A stretch of DNA of 64,000 bases from Hoplostethus atlanticus (lineage: Eukaryota > Chordata > Actinopteri > Trachichthyiformes > Trachichthyidae), in contig JAXDDX010000003.1 in the NCBI GenBank assembly GCA_034670405.1, forward strand, positions 4,831,001 through 4,895,000. The letters are read 5' to 3'. The notes under the pieces are model-generated. The model saw only the letters and a list, made by a program, of their open reading frames with translations, was not told the origin of the DNA and made no database searches. Shown here piece by piece: positions 13,675 to 26,189 of the stretch (its first letter is position 1; every line of letters begins with the position of its first letter). Position numbers and translations under genes: made by a program.

Positions 13675-15138
13675 ATATGTCCACACCATTTTCCCCACAG
13701 GACGGTCCACTGAACTTTCAAATATATTTTTCCCAAATTTCCAGCCACTCACGTAGCGTCCTCCCGGTCTGTCTGACAACCTGGAAATGTTAATGCCCCT
13801 ATGTAATAAATGAAAGGCGGACAGGGTGGGAAAATAAACAGGTCCACACAGAAGTGCAAGGGACGCATCATTTCAGACGCATTAAGCGAGACGGGATTCA
13901 ATTTCCTCCTGCCTGCCAGAGCATGTCCCTCTCGTCTGTCACTTCCGCTATTTACTCCCAGTTCTGAGCCAGGGATGCCATAGACACATTTCCCCCATCA
14001 CAACTCTCCCCCTGTTGCTATCACACACTGGATATGGTGACATGGTTAAATCAGCATACCTCTGCCGAACCCGACGCCAATCATTGTCCTTTTGATGGAA
14101 TGCCACTGTCCACCCGATCCCCAAGCTGCTGCCAGTCCCTGCTTGTTGCAGCGGTGAGCGCAAAATAAGCTAACCTATGGGCGAAGCAAATTGATAAACA
14201 TACCTTGGGGGTTATTGAAAAAGACCAAATTCCTGGTTCAAATAGCTGAGGGTGTAGGTGATTGGCAGCTCGGCTACCCTGATTATCCGAAGCCCTGTTA
14301 TTTTTTTTGATCAAGGGAGCGGCTGGCATCTGAGGAACAGCCCTATCACTCGCTGCTGCACTTCCCCTAATGTTGGAGGGCCTGGAATAGCACCTTTAAT
14401 GGATTAATGCTAATGCTACAGCTGTTGAATTGTGATTCCACGGTGCGGTCCGGTAGGACGAGACAGTCGACTGAAGTTGGAGCTGACAAACTTTCACAAA
14501 AAAAAAAAAAAAAAAACGAAGCACAAGGCTGAGCCCAACTCCGTCTTATTGATTTCTCTTTATCTTGTTTGAGTTTTTCCACACAGCCTATCAGGAGGAA
14601 TCTGCTGAATGATTAAATGACAAGAGTAAGAGGATATTGTAATCTTTTTCTCTAGGCCAGAATGTTGGAAACCCGTGGACTTGGCTCTGAACATAATGAT
14701 TTAATGGCAAAAGGATTACCCATTTAGACCTTTTACTCTTTCTAGTGTTGTGTATTTGACATGTGGTATGAGGCTGCAGATATCAATTCTTTTGAAGCCT
14801 CCATCATAGATATACTAGCCTAATATTTCTACTGGACATTTTTCACGGAGGCCTGTCCTTTTCTACCTTCTAAGGTGCTTAGCTTCCATCTCAGCCAGCA
14901 CCAGTTCATAAACCCGCAGCCTGCTCTCGGGAGTCCGGCGACAACGTTAGCGCCTGCACCGGTGAGATATGACCTCGAGTAACTGAACGTGTCCGTTTTA
15001 GTAAGGCTTTGATTTTTATGTAGGGCCGTTTCATATCGCCCCCCAAACAACTGGTCGATATCTCCAGCATACTTATCAATTACATATTTGTACAGTACAG
15101 TTTTATATTATTGCACATCTGAGCTGACCTGAGCTAGT

Positions 15139-15330
15139 CTAGGGCTTTTGACGCTTCATCCTCCAAATAATCACTAGAGTTTCACTAATTTCTCCATTCA
15201 TTTTTGTCCAACAGTCCTCCTTTATTATCAATTGCTCCATATATTCCTCAAGTTCATCACCGTCACAATCCAATTCGTCGAGTTCCTCATCAATCTTACT
15301 TAGAAGCCTTGTAGTAGAGGAGCAGGCCTC
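15139..15330 (-). pseudogene. Acidic coding-like open frame, unidentified
   Basis: On the minus strand a 63-codon frame runs from just after an in-frame stop to TAG at 15139-15141. It contains KIDEELDELDCDGDELEEY followed by a hydrophilic helix-like stretch ending IIWRMKRQKP. It has no start codon of its own, and the upstream sequence (about 15330-15420) reads coding-like in another frame (MTEALNHLKEMRG), as a frameshifted relic would. The charged, non-repetitive composition is unlike the AT-rich surroundings. I do not recognise the protein. It could be a retroelement capsid or ORF1 fragment, a processed pseudogene, or chance. Confidence 0.25.
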
Positions 15331-16562
15331 TCATTTCCTTCAGATGGTTTAGTGCCTCAGTCATTGTTCTGTCCTTGTGGTCTCCTGTAATCGTTTCTTT
15401 TCTTCGTCTCCATCCCATCTCCTGGGTTTTGGCACCAATAATCGGTGCTATGTATCATACCCTATATAACTTGTATAACATCTATACATGTATACATCTA
15501 TATATGTGTAACATGTATGTATGTATTTCTGGATTTCTTTTGGTTAAAAACTGACTTTGAATGAATTACAATTTCACAAAATGACATTCTAAATTCACAT
15601 TTCAAGGATTTGAGTGGCGCTAGATATTGCAGCGTGAGATTGCTTTCTTCCTCTCGCCACATTGAGTGGACACATTGTGTCAGGGCAGTAATTAAATGGC
15701 TACCGAATAAAACTTCTCAGATAACTGGAAATAGCCATCGCCAAATTGAAAGCTCACTTGCTAAATACCAAGTTCACTGCAATTACAGTTATCAAAACAT
15801 TCACTTTCATTAATCTTGGTTTGCAGCTCAACTCCGATGCTGCTAATTAAATGGCAGCGGGGAAAAAGATATGAATGCTTTGTGGCCATGGGAAGTAACT
15901 ATCAACATGTCAAGACAGTTAGCCTGCAGTAACAGAAACACTGAACTGGGACAAACATTTAATCCAGAGAAACATAGCAACTGAAATGATTCCTATATTT
16001 CATCAACAAAGCCAGTTAATATGGTGGCCACAGGCTGGTGAGAGATATGATTGAGTTCATGAGGGAACCAGTTGTCCTGTGCAGCTCAACACTGCCAGGG
16101 ATAGGGGTTTCATTTCATTTGGGGCCACCCACTTTTAAAACGTATGTGCTCATGCTACTGTAAGGTGCTGAAATGGCATATGTGAAGTGAATTGCTCTAA
16201 TTTCAAATGTCAGGACTACACAAAAAAATGATGTATTATTAATGTATTTACAGGGTGTTGACTTTGACGGCGTGTGCAAGCATAATCCTAGCAATCCTAG
16301 AAACAAATAATGACTGGTGGTCTAAAGAGCGAGTAACATGGAGGTCAGTGGTTTGACCTTGTGAAAATGCGCTGGTGTCTGATAGAGGCAGCAACCGGGG
16401 AACATGAAAAAAGAAGCAGACTTGTTCTGAAGTAATTTCTAGAGAGAATGAATGAATCTTTCAACTGAAGGCCGATACCGCCAGTGAAGAGGCTGCACTT
16501 GCTCTGGTAGCCCTTATTTCACAGCTGACACTATGTTGTTACCTGCATGTTTTCATGTAGAA
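15331..16562. other. No gene seen
   Basis: AT-rich noncoding DNA. Short TATACATG/TATGTATG simple sequence lies at about 15480-15530. Confidence 0.5.
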
Positions 16563-18035
16563 TTAAAGGTATACTATGTAGGATTTATGTAAGATAACAC
16601 CCACTGCATTACATTACATTACAGGCATTTAGCAGACGCTTTTATCCAAAGCCACTTACAATAAGTCCATTCAACATAGGTAGGCAAGAGAACTACTAGT
16701 CACCAGAAATCGTAAGTGCATTTCCTTCCTAAACAAGCATCTAAGAGCAGAACCAGTGCTAAGGTAAAAGTGCAATACGTTAGCTACCACTGCACACAAA
16801 GATGAGCGATGAATCTAAATCAAAACAAAGACAAAACCTGCCTCCACCCTCCTTCCAAACTGTGCTGCATATACACTCCCCCTTCACTAATGCAATCACT
16901 TCCTAAACGGTGTAACACTGATTGTGATAACTTCTTACAACGTAGGTCAATAGGAGTAGTGTGTTCATGATAGGACCTGAAGAACTCGCGGCCATGTGGC
17001 ATGACATCTGTAACACTGTTACTAGATATATGGTGCAAAGTGCAACACAGCTAAAAGTGGGTTACGCTCTCGGGCTTGTGAGCTATAGATTATTAACATC
17101 AAGGTTAATAATTTTGCTACGGCACATCAAAACAGACCACATGACCAATTATACATGTGCATCAGCCAGGCTTTTCACAAAAGAACAAAGGGCCATGATA
17201 AATAGAGCCGTGGGCAGTATTTTTCCAGTAGTGCATTAGGCCGCCGCAGTTGTGCTAGCTTGGCAAATAGTGGCTATCTCACCCAATAGATTGGTTTAGC
17301 TGTAACCTCTTCTTTGAAGTTTAGCTCTAATGTGTTATGCTGTCGGCCAGAGAGAGAGAGCATAGTGTAAATTGATGATCTCACTGTAATGTTAGGTGTT
17401 AGGGTTAGGCCTAGTGTTCATGGTATTACTCTTATTTATATGCTAGTTAGCACATGAACAGTTTCTCCTGATGTTTAGAAACGAACAGGGATTCTGCTAA
17501 ATTGGACTGTGCTAAATTCATACAGAGATTGTTGATGGTGTTTATTTGAATTCTTATTGTGATGATTTATTTATTTACTTAATTGCAGAATACACAAACC
17601 AAAACCAACTGCAATTAAACCAGAGAATATGAATGAATAGAATCCTCTCCTCCATGTAATTCTCTGACCGGCGTCACTCCATATCTGCCGACCCAAACTG
17701 CCCCGCCTTTATTATAGCTGTCTTCCTTTGGTCTGTCTCAAGTTCCTCCTTCTTCCGTAGCGGTACTAATGTTTATTCTTGTTTTTGGCCTTGCTCTATC
17801 AAAGGTAACTCTGGAGGCATACCAGGGTTTTTGGTCTCATGAGTGTCTGCTGTTCCACCATAGCTTGTACTACGCAACCATGGTTTGGGGGAGGCGGCGC
17901 TGGTTGAGCCTGGGCAGCAATAATGGGAGGAGCTTTTTTATGGCCCGTAAAAAATAACAAACCAATTCCCTTCACCATATCTTTTGACCTACTGAGACGA
18001 TTGTAGGCTAGAAATCTCACATAGGCTGCCTTTAA
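16563..18035. mobile_element. 1.5-kb inverted-repeat DNA element (TTAAAGG termini)
   Basis: The left end reads TTAAAGGTATACTATGTAGG then ATTT. The right end, on the other strand, reads TTAAAGGCAGCCTATGTGAG then ATTT. They match at about 17 of 24 positions, which defines imperfect terminal inverted repeats. The interior has no recognisable transposase; the 60-90-codon frames inside carry no known domain. A separate dispersed repeat is inserted near the left end (16604-16800). TTAAAGG termini recur at other elements in this window (22112, 42200, 50925), suggesting a shared mobilising system. The superfamily is not determined. Confidence 0.5.
16604..16800 (+). repeat. Teleost 'GCAGACGCTTTTATCC' dispersed repeat
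   Basis: It starts with three ATTAC units (ATTACATTACATTACAGGCA) and runs into TTTAGCAGACGCTTTTATCC and AAAGCCACTTACAATAAGT. This core is one of the most widespread short repeats in teleost genomes. It lies within the inverted-repeat element at 16563-18035 and is therefore younger than that element. The right border is approximate. Confidence 0.7.
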
Positions 18036-19847
18036 AAGGACTCATTACATTCCTTAAACACACCCTCCAGAAGATGAAGAACATGCAGACCCCAATGATA
18101 ACAGTCGTATCAGATTCATAATGTCTTGCGTCATGATGCAGCAGGATATGATTGTAATGAACTCATTATTAGCTTAAACACTGCATATGGTTTCCCTCTC
18201 TTTCTCCTTTCCTTTTTTTTTTTTTACGTTGCCCTCATTGTAAATCGCTCTGGAGAATCAGAGTCAGCTTCATGCCTAAAATGTAAATGTAAGTGTTTTC
18301 TCTCTTTTTTTCTTTAAAGTCTAATTTACTCCATGTTATCTTCAAAATACACTAATTTGAAGGTGCTTCAAGCAGACGAGCCTGATGAAGGAGATGCATA
18401 TCATATGGCCAGATTATGAGCCGTGATATGTTAAATTAAAACTGGAACAAATCTACTAGGAGTCTTTTTGCTGTTCCATTGAATATTAATTAGGGTAATT
18501 AACTGAGATAAATTGCAATTTAGAATGTAATTGGTAGTGGGATGACATTTGAAGTTCATACAGGACTGAAATGCAGTCACCCCTAACCATGTGCTAATGG
18601 AATTTCCCTAATCTTTAGCCTCGCTTTTGAATGAATTGGATTTTACTGTCCAATTAGTCTTGACCAAACAACCTCTGGGTCAGCAATGAGGATGTAAATG
18701 AAAAAAGTGGAAAAAACAGAGGGACATATATCGGACGGGAAACCCTAAGCGCAAGTGAATCCTATATATTAATGTAATGAAACATATCAGCAGTAGAGAA
18801 TTGTGAGAGTAAGTTGAATGAGAGGGAAATTCCTGTAATAGATACACTGAGTTTAGAAACAGCAGCCAAAGGCTTTGTGCTGTTCACCAATTGTAGAAAA
18901 CCAAACAGTATGGATCTGTTGTGCTAACAAAACAAAAATGTCTCTCTCTGTTCTCCAAAAGCGAGATTTTGCGCCAGGGAAAAAAACAAGCCCATGGTGG
19001 AATGAAAAGTGATAAATAAAAAGTGGATAAATAAATGAAACCATTTTTATAACAAACAAGACAGCAATTCCAATTGATCCTTGAGTAAGGTTCTCCTGAT
19101 TATTTTTCATGAATTTATTTCAGATATAGATTGACAATCACCTGGACCAATACGCATCAGACCTGATGTAGTTCTCCCTCATGCGAATTATAGTGCACAC
19201 CCATGGAGAAACATGGCTTGGCTGTTAGAGGAAAGGGGTGTGTGTGAGAGCAAGTATGTCATTAAGGTTATCAAGTGGGCATCACCCATCACCGATGCTT
19301 TATTGAATTGAGCCCTAGAGACACCTCCAGGAGCCTCCACAGTAAATTCTGGCATCACAGATCCACCCCTCCTATAATACTCCCTCTCGCTCAACACAGG
19401 ATCAGATGCACACTAAGCTCACACTTGGCCCACCCAATGATTTCCAACCTCCAATCAGAATCAGATGTCTAGAAACCTGCTGTAAATTGCCATTGCACTG
19501 AGAGAACAAAGGCATTATATTTGAATTAAATTGATATGAGTCAACCTTTGTGTTACAGTTTCATAAAGCGGGAAAATCCTAAACTTTATCAAAGACAGTG
19601 GTTGGGTAGTGCTCTTTAAAATGTACTATAGACATTCATACACTGAAGAACGAAAAAAACAAGCAATTTTCATGTTTTTGTACTACATGTTTTGACCTAC
19701 CCAAGACCAGGTTGTGTAGTGCAGTCGACGTAATGTGAACAGTCAGGTCTGACATTATAGGGCAAGAAATATCAGATATTATTTGGCCCAAGCTTTAGAT
19801 GTCTTGAAGAAGTGACAAGCTCGTACCACTGACACTCATGTGCAGCA
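18036..19847. other. No gene seen; possible conserved noncoding block
   Basis: Noncoding. The stretch 18480-18675 is complex, non-repetitive and rich in TAATTA/AATTAG homeodomain-type sites (for example GAATATTAATTAGGGTAATT). It reads like a conserved noncoding element, although that can only be judged by alignment. T-runs lie at about 18213-18224. Confidence 0.4.
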
Positions 19848-20172
19848 TGTAAGCATGTCAAGACAACAACAAGCACCATCACTTGTCCTTGTGGGCTCCA
19901 AAAACACTGGAAACACAATTAGAGTAATTATTAAAAGTGTTACTGAACATAAAAGTGCTCTCAGAGGAAACAATGAGAAATCTTCCATTGCCCACAAACT
20001 TTAAAGAAGCTGGTGACACCATCTCTAACCTTCATTTTAACAGGTTAATAAACCATAAAGGGAAGGTGATGCTGAATGATGCTTCCTGCAGACTGAATGT
20101 AGGTGGGTATTGTACTCTACAGACCTTCAAGACTCGTCGGCACTTAAGGGATATTGTTTCATTTATATTTTC
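19848..20172 (+). mobile_element. Penelope-like element, GIY-YIG endonuclease relic
   Basis: Three plus-strand frames together give the C-terminal endonuclease pattern of Penelope-like retroelements. They are CKHVKTTTSTITCPCGL (Cys-rich entry), then NTIRVIIKSVTEHKSALRG (the R..EH helix of GIY-YIG nucleases), then FKEAGDTISNLHFN and a segment matching the usual 'LLQRE..WI..L.T..PRGLN' end in weaker form (LNVGGYCTLQTFKTRRHL). At least two frameshifts and a stop separate these parts, and the reverse transcriptase is absent, so it is a dead fragment. DIRS-type or other GIY-YIG-bearing elements are less likely alternatives. Confidence 0.5.
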
Positions 20173-22111
20173 CATACTCGTGCTGATTCCTCCCTCTGAA
20201 AAACATGCAGATTTTGTCTTTGTGTCAATTTAGCTCTCTTTCTCTTTTTTTCAATCATAAGCCTCTGTGTGGACATTTTTCCAACAGCGTGAAGGTCCCT
20301 CTTTCGATACAAAAAAACTTTAGCAATGATGACCAGAAAATTCTTTGATGCAGGCACAATGCAATGCTGCGTAAGTGATGATTTGATTGAGTGGGTACCA
20401 ATTAACGCACAAAGCCGTTCCTTCAAGGATTTTCCGCAGCATTGGCAAAATCGCACACTACCACTACCACTTAATGAATTTCTCACTGTTATTTTTACAT
20501 TTCTTACATGATCATACACATATTGACTCGCTTAGGCGGTGTCATTGATGGCTGAGTCACCTTCACACCAAGTAGGCTAACCTGCATCCTGTCTAAAGTT
20601 GGTGGTGCAATAATCCAGCTGAAGCCCTGCCATCCTCAAACCTACGACACATACAGCGGTGGTGATAGTATTTATAACACACTTCTACATCTAAATTACC
20701 ATGCACATCTGAACAAATGTTCCATCGGGCTGTCGCCATTGATCCGTGATGACTCACAGATCCTGCACACAACGCGTACTGTCTCAAATAGAGCCATTAA
20801 TCTAACATGCTCCACTGCAATAACAAAGCCACAGAAGTCACACTGTGTGGAATACATGGGATGGTACATATATCTAAATCTTGGCTGCTCGGAGATCAAA
20901 GCAGACAATGGCACTTAGATGGAGGGAGTTTAATGAGGCAATAAATGACGCTGGGCCCATTGATACCATCAACTTCCTGATTAGACTTATGATTTTGAAT
21001 TCCCAGAACGTATTTGCTCTGAGGAACAAAAATTACTTTGCAGTCCTTGATTATTCATGACCATCTTAAGTGACGGCAAAGGCAGAAAACATTTGAAAGC
21101 CCTTGGTAGCTGCAAAGACTTACCACAAGCAAGAGCGGGGCACAAGGTTAAAATATATTCTTGATCATCACTGATCGTCAAATGCACTAGGCGATCCAAG
21201 CAGCAATCAGAAAAGCTCACAGATTTAATTGCTGTTTAAAATATCCTTGGATGTTTGTTTGTGTTTATGCCCGTAGCTACGGAAAGTCTTTTGACTCAAA
21301 GAAAAATACATCAAAAAACATTCTTATATTTCTGGCCCTTGTGTTGCTTGTTTAATCTACAGAAGATCACTATTGTGCATGCAAGTGCATTGTGCCAACT
21401 TCCAAGGAATTTGGGTTTTATGGGATTCGAGAGTATACCATTTGTCCTTATTCCCAGTGCACAGTTCCCAAATGACTCTATATTGGTTCCAATGGGAGGA
21501 AGGCAAAGGGAATCTTGAATTTGAAGGTCTTGACCTAAACTGAGGTATTAACCATTTTGGCACCCAATAACTCAGAAAATAGAATATTATAACATACACA
21601 GTAAACCCAAAGTGTTTGGGTTTGATTTTGTATTTAAGAAATGAAATGTGTTCAAACATGTAACACTAAGTATCTCAATAAAATGAGTGGAAGAAATGAG
21701 AGGAAAAATAAGCTTGCGTTAACCAATATGAAGCACTTAGCCTGGTCGATTGTCTTCATGGCAGAGAGGGACCACTGAAGGCCATTATAGCAAAATAAGG
21801 ATGCTCTGTGCTGCGGTTATATGGCCTGTCTATGAGATGAATGACAGGCATTATTCATGGTCCCTTGGAGACAGTCTGAGCTGATGACTACTGAGGTAGG
21901 ACTCATTGACCTCCTCCTGACTGGCAGTGACACCAGAGACCGCCTTGTGTGGGCCGAAGGTCAAATTGGATCACTGTGGGGTCACTGCTGACACAAAGTC
22001 CTGGACAGGTCCTCTGAGTAATTAGGTGAGAGAAGAAAACGGCCTTTGACAGTTGGCCTCTACCACCGAGTACCACTGGATTTCAAGTCTTTCAAAAGCC
22101 GTCCCTGTGCC
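20173..22111. other. Gene desert segment, no gene seen
   Basis: No exon or known repeat recognised. A perfect 9-bp hairpin (AAACCCAAA, 3-nt loop, TTTGGGTTT) lies at 21603-21623. Frames of 60-118 codons on either strand have no domain. Confidence 0.5.
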
Positions 22112-22621
22112 TTAAAGGGGCAATAAGTATGATTTTTAACTGCACCATAGCACAAAATAACCATCATATATCTGCGGGTGGGGGGGGGGGGGGGATGAGA
22201 GAGTTCTTGATCAATATAACATGACACAATGATTGCTTCGCCTGGTGCTCAGATTTCTGGCTTTCACAACTCACTTTACGGCCCATTGCACGGCATTTCG
22301 GCATTTAAGCTTCATTGTCAAGACACAAAAGCAAATGACAAAGCACTATTATTATTACAGTATTCTCCATCATGATATATTAGCTCTTCATTAGATGCTT
22401 CTGTTGGATCTCCGCTCTAATTAGCCAGCTTTCTCATGTCTTGTGAAAATGTGACTTTATTGTTTGTGACAATTGCTACTGGCTACCATAATTCAAGGGG
22501 ACAGGAGGGGTGGGGGGTTGGGGACTGTGCCAGAGGCTTGTGTAGGTCTATCAATGTTACACTTCCTACTGGTTGCCAATAGAGATCGATAAAGGTCACA
22601 GATTACTTGATACACCTTTCA
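22112..22621. mobile_element. TTAAAGG-terminated DNA element, copy 1
   Basis: It begins TTAAAGGGGCAATAAGTATG and ends, on the opposite strand, with a related TGAAAGGTGTATCAAGTA. It is a divergent copy of 42200-42611. Shared blocks include GTATGATTTTTA, the pair CATAGCACAAAATAACCAT / CGTAGCACAAAATGACCAT, ATATATCTG, TTCTGGCTTTC, and CTGTTGGATCTCCGCTCTAA / CTGTTGGATTTCTGCTCTAA. A G-run of about 15 lies at 22180-22194. There is no coding capacity. Confidence 0.6.
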
Positions 22622-24975
22622 GGTAGGTCAGTTTGTAACGGTGAACTTTCACTACAAAGCAGCAGCGTTTGCCCCAAAGCGTAATCGGTGATATCACACC
22701 AATGTACAGTTCTGTTTAGAATTAAATTGGAAAAGGTGTCTGAGCCAGGTTGATTTCCTGGTGATACAAATACATTTTCCTTTGGAGAACAGATATCACC
22801 ACCGACGAAACACCACACATTTGGCTAAAGAGCTCAAACTATGTGCCATTGAAATCAGTTTCTCATTGTTTATCACTGGAGCAGCATTTTGATGACATCA
22901 CATGTCATGTTATTGTTTTTTTCTAATTTGGGATTTTATGTGAAAATCCTCAGAACCTCAGAACAGATAATCATCTTTTGTTGTCTGAATCAAACATGCT
23001 GTTGCAAGCAGGGAATCATTCAAGCACCTTGATGTTCAACATCCCGCCGAACCTTTATGGGATGCTCTGATATGCTTAAGAGAGCTCATCCAAAATTTCA
23101 TTACCTCAGCATTGCCAAGTGTGCAGGTCTGTCCTCAGTTGTCCTTGCCAAGATATTTTGTGAAATTTATCAGACCGGTCCTGATCCATGCTTCACCTGT
23201 GTGTGCTGGCTAGGGCTGGAAAGTAAGCAATTCAATTTCTACCTCAGGGAACTTTATATTTTACTCTGCGCTTTATTATTTATAATTTCCCTCTTCAAAG
23301 CAAATATCCACCCTAAAATACTTCAACACTGTTAAAAAACAGTTAGCCTATTGGTTCTTTTCAATATTTTTTTTTCATTATTTTTGTTGTGAAGAGGAAA
23401 TTAACAATAACATGAACATGACAAGATAACCTAACAAAAAATAAAAAAAGGCTGGACACTTCATCGCAAAAGACTTCCTGGAATGCATTGAAAATCACAG
23501 ATTGATGACGCTTCACTGTGTAAGAGTATCTGAGGGAGGATTTCTCCTTTAATCTCACACCTTGAGTTACTTTTTTTTTTTTTGACAAATTCACGGAGAT
23601 TATGCATATTCTGTACTTTGAGACAGCCTTCTCTATGCAAGCATAACTGGATTGGGTTAAAACACTGAAGATGAAGCTCTAAATATTAAAAACTTCACTG
23701 AAGACATTTTAGCATTTTTGAACATGGCACTTACTTTACTTAAAGGGACATTCTGATATTTTGAATAGTTTGTTTAACCATTTTTCTTCTTAACCAGATA
23801 TTCTGTGATATTCTGTGCATCCCCAAAGGATAAATTCATCTTTTTGATTGCCACAAGGATATAAGCAGTGTCCCTGGACCTGGTAGGGATTCAGTGTCTT
23901 GCTCAAGGACACTTCAGCAGAGTGGATAGTTCTGGTCCAAGGGCGGTCTCCACCCTACTGTCGCCTTTTTGTTTTTTTCTCACAATGTGGAGAAATTATT
24001 TTCATATTTGTCCTTCAGCTAATGAAATGCCACGTTGCTATGATAGATAGATAGCTAGATGATACAGATGATATAGATAGATAGATATCAAAACCTAGAG
24101 GAGAGTGCACCTCAACTCACAGGTATGACATGAGGAGGGGATTATATACTGCAGCATACTGCATATAGTTTTATTTTTACAGTCCTTTTTTACAGATGGA
24201 GAGCAGCTCCATAAAGATGAATTAAATCAAAAACTGCACAACAATTGGCAATAGCCAGACATACTGTACATGTTGCTGTTATATACTACTTGCCCAGAAC
24301 ATAGTTATATATTTCCCTTATCATTGTGAATGGACATGGAGGTTCTCATTGGGTTTTAACAATCAGCCTGGTTTCGTGAAATCCAATTTCCTTCTGTAAT
24401 AAATGGTTTGATAATGTTATCCATGGAAAACAATCCCAAAGTGTCTATTCATTTGAATTGTATTTCTTCAGGGGCTATGATGTTGAATCATGGCCACTGT
24501 CATGCGGTAAATCTATCAAGAATTTGGATAAAACTGCTTATTTATAAGACCAACGGTCATACAATTTCAAACCAAACTTCAATATCATTTGACTTCATAA
24601 GAGCATTGAACATTATCCCTAATTCTTGGATTGGCCACTCTGCCCAGTGTTGAGTCGAAAGCAAATTACAAATATTACTCAATGCATATAAGTTAGACAA
24701 AGCATTTCTATTTAATTTCTAATAGATGAAAATTATTGATTTCTGAGTCACGTGGGACCATCCACCAACATGGTTGCCTACAACCAACCTCCTGAAAGAT
24801 CACCCAATTTCCTCCTCATTTGACAGAAATTTAAACAATTTGGACTACAAAGTAAAGTCATCATTACAAAAGCATCTTGTGTGCATATTTGAAACGGCAT
24901 TTAGTGAAAACTAAATCACGAAGCAAAGTCAAATTCTAAACCAAGGTTGGCTAAGCAACCTATCTATCTATCTAT
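22622..24975. other. No gene seen; minor repeats
   Basis: A short fish-repeat phrase (ATTCAGTGTCTTGCTCAAGG then ACACTTC) lies at about 23888-23914 and resembles the 'TTGCTCAAGG' core shared by several teleost repeats. Imperfect TAGA tetranucleotides lie at 24041-24087. The last 250 bases before 24976 may be the 5' leader of the L1 copy that follows, ending in a short (TATC)n run. Confidence 0.45.
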
Positions 24976-24981
24976 GCTAGC

Positions 24982-25383
24982 ATGGCAAGTGGCGCACATG
25001 CTACCATGCCAAGCAAGCCAGCCATCGCTGCAAACGCACTGACAGAGCTTCAAGCAACTCTTCAAAAGGCAATGCAGGAAATGTTTCAGGTTAGCACCAT
25101 TCTAAAGTCTGTTGTTTCATCAGTTAAGTTATCCCCAGCTAAAATGAAGACGGATGTCGCTGCCATCTACTAGAGGCTAGATCATGCTGACTTGCGGATC
25201 ATGGATCTTGAGACAGAAAATGTGCAGCTAGCCAAATAAGTCAGAAAAAGAGCCCAACAGTGTGCAGATCTGCAGAGAGCAAGATGCAGCTAACCAGCTA
25301 AGACAGACGTCTCAACCTCTGCCTAATTGGCCTTAAGGAGAGGTCAGACAGCGGTAAGCCTTGGGAATATCGGAGACAGTTAA
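24982..25383 (+). pseudogene. L1 ORF1, N-terminal part (broken)
   Basis: ORF1 of L1 encodes an RNA-binding nucleic-acid chaperone that trimerises by a coiled coil. The frame from ATG at 24982 gives 63 residues to a TAG, and coiled-coil-like text continues past it (LDHADLRIMDLETENVQLAK). After a frameshift the hallmark ORF1 segment appears as LNLCLIGLKERSDSGKPWEY, equivalent to the 'RR.NLR..GLPE' region of L1 ORF1 proteins. It is cut at about 25384 by the Rex1-like insertion and resumes near 26190. At least two stops and one frameshift are present. Confidence 0.65.
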
Positions 25384-26178
25384 CAGATACTAGATACTTT
25401 ATTGATCCCCAGCAGGAAATTCTGGGGTTGCAGCAGCATAACAGTATCACAAAAAACAGAATGTAAAAATATCAAATATAAGGCCTAAATACAATAGAAT
25501 ACACAATAACCAGGAAGTAGAACCAGGATGTACAGCGGATGGACTTGGAAGAGCAGCTTGTGAATGAATGGATGGCACATATATACAGAGTTAATGAATG
25601 GCAATGAATGAATGTGAAAGGGAATGATAATGAATAAAGTGCAGGGCAATGAATGAATGTGAAAGGGCATGGATAAAGTGCAGGGTGATGCAGGTGAAAA
25701 GTGTTGTGTGTTAGCGCCCCAACACACCACCGCAAAGAAGATGACTCTGGCCACAACCGACTGGTAGAACATATGCAGCAGAGAACTGCATATGTTGAAG
25801 GACCTGAGCCTCCTCAGGAAGTAGACTCGACCCTTCTTGTACAGGGCCTTGGTGTTGCCGGCCCATTCCAGCTTGCCTCCTGAAGTCCACCACCATCTCC
25901 TTTGTTTTGGTGACGCTCAGCTGTAGGTGGTTCTGCTCGCACCACTCCTCCTCCTGTCCTCCCCTGATGCACCCCACTATTGCAGAGTCGTCTGAGTACT
26001 TCTGCAGATGGCATGTTTTAGAGTTGTACCTGAAGTCAGAGGTGTAGAGGGTGAACAGGAAGGGGGACAGGACAGTTCCCTGTGGGGCCCCTGTGTTGCT
26101 CACTGCCCGATCGGACACGCAGCTCTGTAGCCGCACAAACTGTGGTCTGCCAGTCAGGTAGTCAGTAACCCAGGAAAA
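25384..26178 (-). mobile_element. Rex1/CR1-like LINE, 5'-truncated, inside L1
   Basis: On the minus strand the frame from about 26173 carries reverse-transcriptase text: NTGAPQGTVLSPFLFTLYTS (motif B region) and HLQKYSDDSAIVGC (the catalytic box, YSDD in place of the usual F/Y-x-DD). NHLQLSVTKTKEMVVDFRR follows. A frameshift then moves to another frame with MFYQSVVARVIFFAVVCWG. The copy ends at a GGGGATCAATAAAGT terminus. It starts mid-domain, so it was 5'-truncated on insertion, and it is now frameshifted. It interrupts L1 ORF1 cleanly: recognisable L1 text stops at 25383 and resumes at about 26190. Confidence 0.85.
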
Positions 26179-26189
26179 AAGTAACCCTC

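Larger units (their letters stand above)
11663..15138. other. Gene desert segment, no gene seen
   Basis: No supported gene. It holds a G10 run at 13291-13300, an inverted trinucleotide repeat at 13451-13486, a GA microsatellite at 13621-13671 and an A-run of about 19 at 14498-14516. The 132-codon minus-strand frame at 12284-12682 has no domain. Sequence around 14860-14990 is CpG-containing and may be an old repeat, but was not identified. Confidence 0.5.
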
